Source: Streptomyces sp. NBC_00708
GTDB lineage: Bacteria; Actinomycetota; Actinomycetes; Streptomycetales; Streptomycetaceae
Assembly (NCBI GenBank): GCA_036226585.1
Contig: CP108997.1
Location: 7,192,001-7,256,000, forward strand
DNA length: 64,000 nt
Direction of reading: 5' to 3'
Below are positions 35,518 to 43,157 of this stretch, piece by piece. The translations under genes and the position numbers were made by a program. Under the pieces are notes generated by a model. The model was not told the origin of the DNA. It ran no database searches and saw only the letters and a program-made list of their open reading frames with translations. The first letter of the stretch is position 1; each line of letters begins with the position of its first letter.

Positions 35518-35685
35518 CTACGGCAGGGACGAACAGGAGCTGCCGCAGCTGGGCGCCGAAGCACCGTTCTCCGCCAGGCCGTGACCGCTGGTGAGGGACT
35601 CGACCGTGAGGCCGCTGTCCGCCAGCTCGAACACGTCCGCCGGAATGTCGTCGAGGTTGAATTCGAGGTCGCCGAGGTCTTCCAT
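35518..35685 (-). CDS. Thiopeptide precursor peptide
   Basis: 55 aa from ATG 35685 with a strong AAAGGAG 5-6 nt upstream. The acidic leader contains DIPADVFELADSGLTVESLT and GHGLAENGA, very close to the GE2270 and thiomuracin leaders (DLPMDVFE.AD.G..VESLTAGHGM). The C-terminus is SAPSCGSSCSSLP. By analogy with cleavage after ..GA in those systems and after ENGA in lactazole, this 13-residue stretch is the core: six Ser, two Cys. Ser1 is the likely first dehydroalanine; Ser10 (after Cys9) or Ser11 the second. An alternative core starting at Ser46 (SCGSSCSSLP) would give a smaller ring. It heads the modifying operon. Confidence 0.93.
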   Translation of the reverse strand: MEDLGDLEFNLDDIPADVFELADSGLTVESLTSGHGLAENGASAPSCGSSCSSLP

Positions 35686-35711
35686 GGGAACTCCTTTCAG
35701 GAAACGAACAT

Positions 35712-35740
35712 GAATTCCGCCGACTTTTCGGCGGCAATTC
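35712..35740 (-). promoter_or_regulatory. Hairpin in the precursor upstream region
   Basis: Inverted repeat AATT(g)CCGCCGA-N4-TCGGCGGAATT, 27-55 bp before the precursor start. A TANNNT-type -10 (TAGCGT, 35749-35744 on the minus strand) lies just ahead, so the hairpin would sit at the very 5' end of the mRNA. It could stabilise the transcript, sequester translation signals, or be a protein-binding site. The promoter assignment is weak; the repeat itself is clear. Confidence 0.5.
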
Positions 35741-35967
35741 GGAACGCTACCCGGCGAGTTGAGGGGAAGACACAGTTCCGCAGGGATCAAGATGGCAGGA
35801 ACATGCCACCATGAATGGGGAACCACCGACTCGGCAGGACTGCCGCGCCGGACATACCCGGGCATCACACGAATCAGGGGTTTCGCGTGATGAGCAAGCG
35901 CGGGCCTGCACCGGTGGCCGGCCGTCCGGATGCGACGGACGACCGGTGGCAACCCGGTTCCGCAACG

Positions 35968-36387
35968 TCAATCGGCGTCCCGACCGGCCAGGGGCGGGCG
36001 GAAGCAGGCGATCACCATCTTGCCGTCGTCGCAGGGGTGGGCCTCCCAGCCGTCGGCCAGGGCATCGACGAGGAACATGCCCCGGCCGCCCGGCCTTTCG
36101 GAACTCGGCGGCTGCGGTGTGGGCAGAGTGGCCGAGGAGTCGTGGACGGCCACGTGCAGACAGCACTCGTCCCAGGTCATCACCAACTGCGCGCTGCTGC
36201 CGGCGTGGACGTGGGCGTTGGTGACCAGCTCCGAGACGGTCAGCAGTACATCATCGACCACGTCCGGGGCGCCCGCGGCCCACGGAAGTGTCTCCAGGTG
36301 GCCGCGCGCCCATTCCCGCGCGGCCTTCACCTCGCTGTCCAGAGGCAACGACCGCGCCCAGCCCACGGCGCGCAGCGATTCCCCCAT
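35968..36387 (-). CDS. RsbW/SpoIIAB-like ATPase (HATPase_c anti-sigma type)
   Basis: 139 aa from ATG 36387 (GGAGGG 7 nt upstream). GHKL ATP-binding fold: N box LLTVSELVTNAHVHAG, G1-type box VAVHDSSATLP and G2 box ERPGGRGMFLVDALADGWE. Streptomyces has dozens of such small kinases acting on anti-sigma-factor antagonists; no partner gene is adjacent. It lies 280 bp upstream of the thiopeptide precursor on the same strand, but a pathway role is only a guess. Confidence 0.8.
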   Translation of the reverse strand: MGESLRAVGWARSLPLDSEVKAAREWARGHLETLPWAAGAPDVVDDVLLTVSELVTNAHVHAGSSAQLVMTWDECCLHVAVHDSSATLPTPQPPSSERPGGRGMFLVDALADGWEAHPCDDGKMVIACFRPPLAGRDAD

Positions 36388-36568
36388 GACGGTTCCCTCC
36401 ATCGATCCGGCACCCATGTCCCGCGTCTACCCCCGACCGGAGCACTGACGCGGCACAAGTCCTGCCGGCACCGGACTTCGCACGGCACCCGTCGAGACCG
36501 CCCGGCATCCCGCCCCGCGACCGGCGCTGCTCCCGGCTCCGGCGGGTGGTGCCCCCACGACGTCCGGG

Positions 36569-37015
36569 CTACAGGCCGCGGCAGATTTCGCGAGCCCGGT
36601 CCAGATCCTTCTTCACCGCCGCGTCGAAGTCGAAGACCCGGGCGTGGCGGTCCTGGGACCGGCGGATGGTCCGGGCGAGCTCCTTGTACGTCGCGTCGCC
36701 CGCTGCCGCCGACGCGGACAGCGCCCCGGCGGCCGCGTACCGGTTGATGGCGACCTCACCGGCGGAGCCCTTCGCTATGTACTTCGCCGGGTCGAACCCG
36801 TCGAGCGCCTCGCAGGCCGCATGCGCGTCCGCTGCCGGGGTTCCGCCGGCAGGGGAGGCACCGGAGTCGCCGCTCACCGCCCATGCGGCGCCCATCCCCG
36901 CGGCGCCGAGCACGAGCCCGGCGACGAGGCAGAGCACCACGGTCCTCGTACGGGTTCCGTGCTCCTCGCGGGACGTCGGGACAGGCGCTGAAATGGGAGT
37001 TTGCTGTGGCTGCAT
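36569..37015 (-). CDS. Small membrane-anchored protein
   Basis: 148 aa from ATG 37015 (MQPQQTPIS). One membrane helix at about 25-50 (TVVLCLVAGLVLGAAGMGAAWAV), then an extracellular part with two Cys (AACEALDGFD, REICRGL) that could form a disulfide, and a helical middle (EVAINRYAAAGALSASAAAGD). Resembles uncharacterised actinomycete exported proteins. An in-frame GTG at 37045 is an alternative start. Confidence 0.65.
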   Translation of the reverse strand: MQPQQTPISAPVPTSREEHGTRTRTVVLCLVAGLVLGAAGMGAAWAVSGDSGASPAGGTPAADAHAACEALDGFDPAKYIAKGSAGEVAINRYAAAGALSASAAAGDATYKELARTIRRSQDRHARVFDFDAAVKKDLDRAREICRGL

Positions 37016-37196
37016 CGGCCCAACGTAGCGCGCCCTTCCGGACACGTGCGACGTCCGGCTGGGTTACTGGTGCCGTTCGGTTACAGGACCGCCATGTCCC
37101 ACGTCGCTGATCTGTACAAGGATTCCAGGCATCGACACTCTCACCCGGATCAGTCGTCATGTTCACCTGGTCCATCGGGAACGTACGGGGGATTCC

Positions 37197-37832
37197 ATGC
37201 GCCGTTCCATCGCGGCTGCCGCCGCAGTTGTCACGCTCACCGCCACTCTTGTGGCATGCGGAGGTTCGGACGGAGCCGGCGACAAGGCCGGGCTCGCGCC
37301 GCCCACGAAGGGCACCGGCTCCAGCAGCACCGCCCAGCCGGCCGGCGGGCAGTCGTCCGGCGCCACCGCTGACAGCACCCCGGCACTGGTCGGCAAGCTC
37401 GGCGACACTCTCAAGCTGGTGGGGATGCCGGGCAGCCTGAACGGCACGGGCACCATCGAGGCCGACTTCACGTTGCAGAAGTTCGAGAACCACGCCAAGT
37501 CGGCGATCGGCGTACTCGAACCGGCCGCCGGCCACCGCCTCGTGGCCGCCGAGTTCACCGTCCTCGAAACCGGCACCGGCACCTACCAGGGCAGCGGGTA
37601 CGCGGAGGCGATGGCCTACGACGCGAACGGGCAGGGATATCAGGGCAAGCCCGGAGCACCCACCGTCGGCGAGTCGCTCGGCGGCCTCCAACTGATCGTC
37701 AAGCCCGGTCAGCGGGTCACCGGCTGGATCGTCTTCGAGGTGCCGGAGGACGCGAAGATCACATCCGTGACGTACCTGATGGAGAAGGCCGGGCCGGACC
37801 CCGAACGCACGGGCAAGTGGACCCTCGACTAG
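37197..37832 (+). CDS. Lipoprotein (DUF4352-like)
   Basis: 211 aa. Lipoprotein signal with lipobox LVAC|G at residues 18-22 (TATLVACGGS), then a disordered Ser/Thr/Gly linker. The beta-sandwich domain is of DUF4352/telomeric-repeat-binding-factor-2-like type (HRLVAAEFTVLETGTGTYQ, VKPGQRVTGWIVFEVPEDAKITSVTYL). Such domains are exported ligand- or protein-binding modules. Single-gene unit. Confidence 0.75.
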   Translation: MRRSIAAAAAVVTLTATLVACGGSDGAGDKAGLAPPTKGTGSSSTAQPAGGQSSGATADSTPALVGKLGDTLKLVGMPGSLNGTGTIEADFTLQKFENHAKSAIGVLEPAAGHRLVAAEFTVLETGTGTYQGSGYAEAMAYDANGQGYQGKPGAPTVGESLGGLQLIVKPGQRVTGWIVFEVPEDAKITSVTYLMEKAGPDPERTGKWTLD

Positions 37833-37906
37833 GCCGTCCTCCCAGACCTCACTGATCTCCCCGGCCGGCCGCCCAGATGGTGAGGTCGCCGAGAGCCCGA
37901 GCGCTG

Positions 37907-38752
37907 TCAGGTGCCCGCCGTCCGCGCTCCCAGCACCGGCAGCAGCCGCAGCTTCTCGTCGTCCGCCGAACCCGGGGTCGCGGTGTACACCAGCAACGTC
38001 TGGTTCTGCTCCGGGTCCAGCAGAACCTGGCACTGGAGGGTGAGAACGCCCAGCTCGGGGTGGCGTACCAGCTTGGGGTCCACGCGCGGTACGTCGATCT
38101 CATGGGCGCTCCACAGACCGGCGAACTCCGTGCTGCGCTCCAGCAGGAGGTCGCGCAGGTGCTCGGCGCGGCCGCCCGCGCCCTGCCGTGAGTAGGCGGC
38201 GCGCAGACCGGAGGCGAAGAAGCGGCTGTGCAGCGGATGGTCCTGCTCCGGGTACAGCAGCCGGGCTGCGGGATCGGTGAACCAGCGGTAGGTGAGGCTG
38301 CGTTCAGGTCCGGTGAATTGCGTCTGGTCGCCGAGGAGCGCGGTGGCCGCCGGTGTCTGGGCGAGGGTCTCCGCGACATCGCTGACGACCTGTGCCGGGG
38401 TGTCGTCCAGCCGCCCGAGGATGCGCATCAGGCCGGGCGTGATGTGGTCGGAACGCAGGTTGCCGGGGCGGGAGGGAGTGTTGTGTCCGGCGATACGGAA
38501 GAGGTGGTCGCGCTCGGCGAGGGAGAGGCGCAGACCGCGGGCGATGGCGGCGAGCATCGGCTCCGAGGGCTGCGGCCCGCGCTGCTGCTCCAGTCGGCCG
38601 TAGTAGTCGGTCGACATACCGCTCAGCGCCGCCGCCTCCTCCCGGCGCAGGCCGCGGGTGCGGCGGCGCGGTCCGCGGGGCAGCCCCACGTCCTCCGGCT
38701 GCAGGGCTTCGCGCCGGGTGCGCAGGAAGTCCGCGAGTTGTGCTCGGTCCAC
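37907..38752 (-). CDS. XRE-type regulator with MmyB-like ligand domain
   Basis: 281 aa from GTG 38752. HTH at residues 5-75 (ADFLRTRREALQPEDVGLP, GLRREEAAALSGMSTDYYGRLEQQRG). The C-terminal MmyB-like domain (about 100-281; LRSDHITPGLMRILGRLDDTPAQVV, FTGPERSLTYRWFTDPAARLLYP) is a PAS-like fold thought to bind fatty acids or other lipophilic ligands. The SDR gene lies upstream on the same strand, 86 bp away; MmyB-type regulators are very often paired with an SDR that they control. Confidence 0.87.
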   Translation of the reverse strand: MDRAQLADFLRTRREALQPEDVGLPRGPRRRTRGLRREEAAALSGMSTDYYGRLEQQRGPQPSEPMLAAIARGLRLSLAERDHLFRIAGHNTPSRPGNLRSDHITPGLMRILGRLDDTPAQVVSDVAETLAQTPAATALLGDQTQFTGPERSLTYRWFTDPAARLLYPEQDHPLHSRFFASGLRAAYSRQGAGGRAEHLRDLLLERSTEFAGLWSAHEIDVPRVDPKLVRHPELGVLTLQCQVLLDPEQNQTLLVYTATPGSADDEKLRLLPVLGARTAGT

Positions 38753-38838
38753 GGTTCCAGTCTCCCTCGTGTTTCCGGTGCCCGGGGTCCGGGGCGTGGT
38801 GGTGGAGGTGTACGGCCCGGCCGGGCGGGCCGGGCCCT

Positions 38839-39594
38839 TCAGAGCAGCATGCCGCCCGACGCCTCGATGCGCTGCCCGGTGATCCAGGAGGTGCCCTCGG
38901 TGAGCAGCGCGGCAGCGGCGGCGCCGATGTCGTCGGGCTCGCCGGGGCGGCCCATGGCGGTGACGCCGCTGAGCATGGAGCGCATCCCCTCGTCGTCGCG
39001 GACCCCGCCGCCGCCGAAGTCGGTGCCGGTGGCACCCGGTGCGAGGGCGTTGACCGCGATGCCGCGCGGACCCAGCTCCTTGGCGAGGTAGCGGGTGAGG
39101 ATTTCCACCGCCCCCTTGGCCGCGGCGTACGCGGCGGTCGGTGCGGCGATGAAGCGGGTCAGGCCGGTGGAAACGTTGAGGATGCGGCCACCGTCCGCGA
39201 TCAGGGGCAGCAGGGCCTGGGTGAGGAAGAAGACGCCCTTGACGTGGACGTCCATCAGCCCGTCGAACTGTTCCTCGGTGGTCTCCTCGAACGGTGCGTG
39301 CACTCCGTGTCCGGCGTTGTTGACGAGGATGTCGAGGTCGTCGCGGCCCCACTCCCGGGCCAGGGCCTGACGCACCTGTTCGGTGAAGGCGGGGATCTCG
39401 GCCGTGTTCCCGGTGTCCAGCCGCAGGGCGACCGCCGTGCGGCCCAGCTTCCCGGCCTCCTCCACGACGGCCTCGGCCTCGTCGGCGTGCGAGCGGTAGG
39501 TGAGGATCAGGTCGGTACCGGCCTCGGCGAGGTGCAGGGCGGTGCTGCGGCCGAGGCCCCGGTTGGCGCCGGTGATCAGGGCGATGCGGGTCAT
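38839..39594 (-). CDS. Short-chain dehydrogenase/reductase
   Basis: 251 aa from ATG 39594, with GGAG 5 nt upstream. Classical SDR: NAD(P)-binding GANRGLG (residues 9-15), NNAG motif in ILVNNAGHG, catalytic Ser in NVSTGLTR and YxxxK in AAYAAAKGAVE. The Arg at the second glycine motif and LTYRSHADEAE after beta-2 suggest NADP(H). Substrate unknown; likely regulated by the MmyB-type protein encoded just downstream. Confidence 0.9.
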   Translation of the reverse strand: MTRIALITGANRGLGRSTALHLAEAGTDLILTYRSHADEAEAVVEEAGKLGRTAVALRLDTGNTAEIPAFTEQVRQALAREWGRDDLDILVNNAGHGVHAPFEETTEEQFDGLMDVHVKGVFFLTQALLPLIADGGRILNVSTGLTRFIAAPTAAYAAAKGAVEILTRYLAKELGPRGIAVNALAPGATGTDFGGGGVRDDEGMRSMLSGVTAMGRPGEPDDIGAAAAALLTEGTSWITGQRIEASGGMLL

Positions 39595-39857
39595 GGTGGC
39601 TCCATTCGGGTCGAGCGGGCGGGTGGACCGGCCGGTCCGTCGCCGCCTGCCCCTCAACAATCGCGCGGCCCGGAGACCGGATGAAGGCCGCGGTTGTCCA
39701 GGGATCGCGGATCCCCCCTTCAGCACCCGGCGCGCCGGGCGGGCTGCCGATCCGCCACGGGACCCGGGCGCCTCGTGGCGCGTACACCCCGCCACATAAG
39801 CTCATGCGAGGGGAGACCTCGCATGTGGGTGGGTGAATCTACTTCGAGGAGCCGAAG

Positions 39858-40700
39858 GTGACCGGAACGGGCGCGCGGTGGCTTGCGGGCGCGCTGATCA
39901 TGGCCTGCCTGCTGCTCGCGGGCCCCAGCGCGTCGAGCAGCGTGTACCCGGCCGGGCCGCTGCCGGCCGGCGCCCCCGAGGAGGTCGTGCCGAACCGGGT
40001 CATGACCTGGAACATCTGCAATCCCTGCAGGGGAAGCGGGCGGAACGGCGGCAGAGCGGCGGAGATCGCCACGTACGCGCCGCAGGTCATCGGCCTGCAA
40101 GAGGCGTGCGTGGGCGATGTCGAGAGGATCCGGGACTATCTGCGGTACCGGTACGGGCTGGTCTACCACGTCGAGTACGGATCGGTGCTGCCGAGTTGGA
40201 GCCGTTGCGGGGGAGTGCCTTGGAGCCCCGGGGGCTTCGGCCAGGCCATCCTCTCCGCCGCCCCGATGACTGACCCTGTGCATGTGGAGTACCCCGACGG
40301 CGGTTCCGAGGACCGCGGGTACATGGCCGTCACGACCCTCGTGGACGGCCGGCGCGTCCGGGTGTTCAACACGCACCTGGCCGAGCGGCGTCAGGAATCG
40401 GTCCGCGCGGAGCAGACCGGCGTACTGGCGAAGGCGGTCGCCCGGTACGACCGCACGATCGTTCTCGGCGACTTCAACGCGGTGCCGGAGGCCTCCGAAC
40501 TCACCGTGATGTGGGGCCTGGCCAGGGACGCGGACCCCGATTGTGGTCCCTCCGGGGCCGGCACGTGCGGGCCGACCACCGATTGGCGCAGCAAGTTCGA
40601 CTACATCTTCCTTCGCGGCTTCGATCCGCTGGCGCAACGGGTGCATCTCACCCCGTACTCGGACCACGATCTGGTGCAGGCCGATCTGAGGTGGACGTAA
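39858..40700 (+). CDS. Secreted endonuclease/exonuclease/phosphatase-family enzyme
   Basis: 280 aa from GTG 39858, with GAGGAG 6 nt upstream. Signal peptide at residues 1-28 (LAGALIMACLLLAGPSASS). EEP fold motifs in order: RVMTWNICNP, GLQEACVG (catalytic Glu), VFNTHLAERR, VLGDFNAVPEA, DYIFLRGF and YSDHDLVQADL (catalytic Asp-His). Enzymes of this fold act as DNases, sphingomyelinases or phosphatases; the set of motifs fits a Mg-dependent phosphodiesterase. Three Cys pairs fit export. Confidence 0.85.
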   Translation: MTGTGARWLAGALIMACLLLAGPSASSSVYPAGPLPAGAPEEVVPNRVMTWNICNPCRGSGRNGGRAAEIATYAPQVIGLQEACVGDVERIRDYLRYRYGLVYHVEYGSVLPSWSRCGGVPWSPGGFGQAILSAAPMTDPVHVEYPDGGSEDRGYMAVTTLVDGRRVRVFNTHLAERRQESVRAEQTGVLAKAVARYDRTIVLGDFNAVPEASELTVMWGLARDADPDCGPSGAGTCGPTTDWRSKFDYIFLRGFDPLAQRVHLTPYSDHDLVQADLRWT

Positions 40701-40857
40701 CGAGGCACGGCGCTGCCGGTCCGCACTGATCCCGGCCTACGCTTCCTCGACAGCCGTCGAAGGCGGCGGGTCACCGAGAGCAGACCGGATGTGCGTTCCC
40801 GTTGCGTTCAGCGCGGACGGACCGTCGTCGGCACACTGTCGGACCTCGGTGCTAGAG

Positions 40858-41314
40858 ATGGCTGCCATGGGAGATCCAGCAGACGTACCGATCAGCGCCG
40901 CGACACACTTCCAGGCCGGATGCCGCATCCTGGAGGAGGACGCGCCGGGTGGCTGGGGAGCAGCCTCTGCCCGGTTCGAGCGGGCCGCGGCCGGATCGGA
41001 CTCCGAGATGCTCTGGCGCATTGCCGACGCCTGCCAGTGGGTGCCGTCCCTCGCTGCCCATTGGATGAGCCGCGCAGTGGTCTCCGAGAGCGAGGCCGGC
41101 GGGATCGAGGTGGACCCGGGCACGCTGTGCGTCTTCGGCGGGGAGAACGAGGATGTGCTCGGCCAGGCCTTCCGACTGCAAGGGGCTGGTCATGCCCTAC
41201 ATGGCCCGCACCGTTCTGCGCATCGTGCGACAAGAACTGCGGAACGTGGGCCTGTACCGGGCGCGGCTGTTCACCCCCCAGCCGAACTCGTCGGCCGACG
41301 GCGGGCCGGTCTGA
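40858..41314 (+). pseudogene. Frameshifted hypothetical gene, copy 1 of a duplicated sequence
   Basis: Reads MAAMGDPADVPISAATHF..SEMLWRIADACQWVP..AAHWMSRAVVSESEAGGIEVDPGTLCVFGGENEDVLGQAFRLQ in one frame. At about 41185 the coding-looking frame moves by one base to LVMPYMARTVLRIVRQEL..GLYRARLFTPQPNSSADGGPV and stops at 41314. One extra G in the GGGG run would explain it. A related but truncated copy lies at 50511-50762. Family not recognised. Confidence 0.55.
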
Positions 41315-41395
41315 CGCTGCCGCGGCACACGTGAGCGCGACCACCGCGCGTAAGCCGCTGCCGGAACCCACCCCCTGCCGGCACGGTCACGCGGA

Positions 41396-41992
41396 TCAGT
41401 CCCGATCGGTCCGCGGCCTCAGCCCGTCCAACACCAAGCGGAAGAGATGTTCCCGGCGCTCGGTGAGTGTCGGGGCCTGGTCCGCGATCCAGCTGAGGGC
41501 ATTGGCCAGCGCGAACAGGTCGATGGGTGCCACGTCCGGCCGGATCCGCCCCGATTCCTGAGCCGCCTCCAAGAGCCGGCCGCCGGCCTGACGCATCGTC
41601 AGGCAGTCTGCGTGCAGTGGTGATTCTGGATCGTTGAGGGTCGCCATCAGGGTGGCCGGCAGCCCCTGGTAGGCGCCCGCGCCGAGGGTGAACTCGTAGA
41701 GCCACTCGGTCAGCGCGCGCTCGGGCGGGGCGGTCGCGGCCAGCACATCGGCCCGTTCTGCGAGGTTCGTGAAGCGCTGGTGCAGCAGCGCCTCCAGCAG
41801 GGCGTCCCGGTTCGGGAAGTGCCGGTAGAGCGTGCCGAGACCGACCCCGGCGCGCCGGGCGATGTCCCGCAGGGAGGCCAGGGTTCCCTGTTCGGCGACG
41901 GCCTCGGCGGCCACTTCCAGGACACGGTCACGGTTGCGCTGCGCGTCGGTGCGCGGTGCGCGCGGTTTGCCGGGGTGCGACTCGATGGGCAT
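41396..41992 (-). CDS. TetR-family repressor
   Basis: 198 aa. HTH at about 20-62 (RVLEVAAEAVAEQGTLASLRD, GVGLGTLYRHFPNRDALLEAL); the C-terminal SbtR-like ligand domain contains PPERALTEWLYEF and IDLFALANALSWIADQAP. It is divergent from the quinone-oxidoreductase gene at 42102; repeated CCGGA-type palindromes overlapping the oxidoreductase promoter (42009-42058) are its probable targets. Confidence 0.88.
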   Translation of the reverse strand: MPIESHPGKPRAPRTDAQRNRDRVLEVAAEAVAEQGTLASLRDIARRAGVGLGTLYRHFPNRDALLEALLHQRFTNLAERADVLAATAPPERALTEWLYEFTLGAGAYQGLPATLMATLNDPESPLHADCLTMRQAGGRLLEAAQESGRIRPDVAPIDLFALANALSWIADQAPTLTERREHLFRLVLDGLRPRTDRD

Positions 41993-42008
41993 GAAGGGAT
42001 CCCTGCCG

Positions 42009-42058
42009 TTGACAACCGGAACACTGCTCCGGTTATGTGTTCCGGAACAGTGCTCCGG
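42009..42058 (+). promoter_or_regulatory. Promoter overlapped by tandem TetR operator boxes
   Basis: A perfect -35 TTGACA (42009-42014) is followed 18 bp later by TTATGT (42033-42038) as -10. Two copies of the 17-bp box CCGGAACA(C/G)TGCTCCGG lie at 42016-42032 and 42042-42058; TGTTCCGGAACA at 42038-42049 is a perfect palindrome. The boxes cover the spacer and start region, so binding of the divergent TetR protein would block transcription. Confidence 0.7.
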
Positions 42059-42101
42059 ATTCTATCCGGAGTGTTTCGCACCAGCATCTGGGGAGGGGCC
42101 C

Positions 42102-43085
42102 ATGGGTACGGAAACGATGCGTGCTGTCCGTCTGCACGCCTTCGGCGGTCCGGAGGAACTGGTCTACGAGGAGACTGCCCGGCCCGAGCCGGGGCCGGGC
42201 GAGGTGCTGGTGCGCGTCCACGCGGCGGGTGTCAACCCGCCGGACCGGTACGCACGGCGCGGCTTCATGAACTTCCCGGCCGAGCTCCGGCCGGACTGGA
42301 CGCCACCGCTCATCCTCGGCAGTGACATCTCCGGCGTGGTCACGGCCCTCGGCCCGGGTGTCACCGAGTGGCAGCCCGGCGATGAGGTCTTCGGCCTGGT
42401 CAACTTCCCCGGCCGTGGATCCGGCTACGCCGAGTACGTGGTCGCACCCGCGGCCCACCTGGCCGCCAAGCCGGCCGTACTCAGCCACACGGAGGCCGCC
42501 GCCGTGCCGATGGCCGGGCTCACGGCCTACCAGTACGTCTTCACCCACCTGCGCGGCCGTACCGGAACCACCGTCCTGGTCAATGGAGCGGCGGGCGGAG
42601 TCGGGCACTTCGCGGTGCAACTCGTCCGGGTGGCCGGCGCGAAGGAGGTGATCGCCGTCGCATCCGGGCGGCACGAGGAGTTCCTGCTGGGCCTGGGCGT
42701 GGACCGGTTCGTCGACTACACCCGGACACCTGCCGGGGAAGTCGTCCGTGACGTGGACCTCCTGATCGACACGGTCGCCGGTCCCGATGCGTACCGCCTG
42801 CTGCCCACCATGCGGCGGGGCGGCCGGATCGCGCCCGTCTTCCTGGGGGACTACCAGCGCGAGCGCGCGGCCGAACTCGGCATCGTCTTCAACGAAACCA
42901 TGTGGCAGGTGCGTTCGAGCGGTGCGGATCTCGCCGAACTGTCCGCTCTCATCGACGCCGGGCACGTGCGCGTCGCCATCGACAGCGTTTTCCCCCTGCG
43001 TGACGCGGCCGGGGCCCACACCCGTGCGGACAAGGGCCACCTCCAAGGCAAGATCGTCCTGAACGTCGAGAGCCAGGGCGCGTAG
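42102..43085 (+). CDS. Zinc-independent quinone oxidoreductase / NADP-dependent MDR enzyme
   Basis: 327 aa from ATG 42102, with GGGAGGGG upstream. Medium-chain dehydrogenase fold: N-terminal GroES-like part MRAVRLHAFGGPEELVYEE, GVNPPDRYARRG, and Rossmann motif VLVNGAAGGVGHFAVQLV (AxxGxxG). It lacks the catalytic zinc ligands of alcohol dehydrogenases, so a quinone- or enone-reductase role is likely. Controlled by the divergent TetR repressor through the tandem boxes. Confidence 0.9.
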   Translation: MGTETMRAVRLHAFGGPEELVYEETARPEPGPGEVLVRVHAAGVNPPDRYARRGFMNFPAELRPDWTPPLILGSDISGVVTALGPGVTEWQPGDEVFGLVNFPGRGSGYAEYVVAPAAHLAAKPAVLSHTEAAAVPMAGLTAYQYVFTHLRGRTGTTVLVNGAAGGVGHFAVQLVRVAGAKEVIAVASGRHEEFLLGLGVDRFVDYTRTPAGEVVRDVDLLIDTVAGPDAYRLLPTMRRGGRIAPVFLGDYQRERAAELGIVFNETMWQVRSSGADLAELSALIDAGHVRVAIDSVFPLRDAAGAHTRADKGHLQGKIVLNVESQGA

Positions 43086-43103
43086 GTGCCGGCTGCCCGG
43101 ACC

Positions 43104-43134
43104 GGATGCCACCTCCGCTCGTCAGGTGGCATCC
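43104..43134. terminator. Hairpin terminator between convergent genes
   Basis: Perfect 11-bp stem GGATGCCACCT/AGGTGGCATCC, 9-nt loop, located 18 bp after the oxidoreductase stop and 23 bp from the GDSL hydrolase stop on the other strand. No T-run; it can serve both directions. Confidence 0.75.
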
Positions 43135-43157
43135 GACCGGCCGGGCGCCGGAACCGA

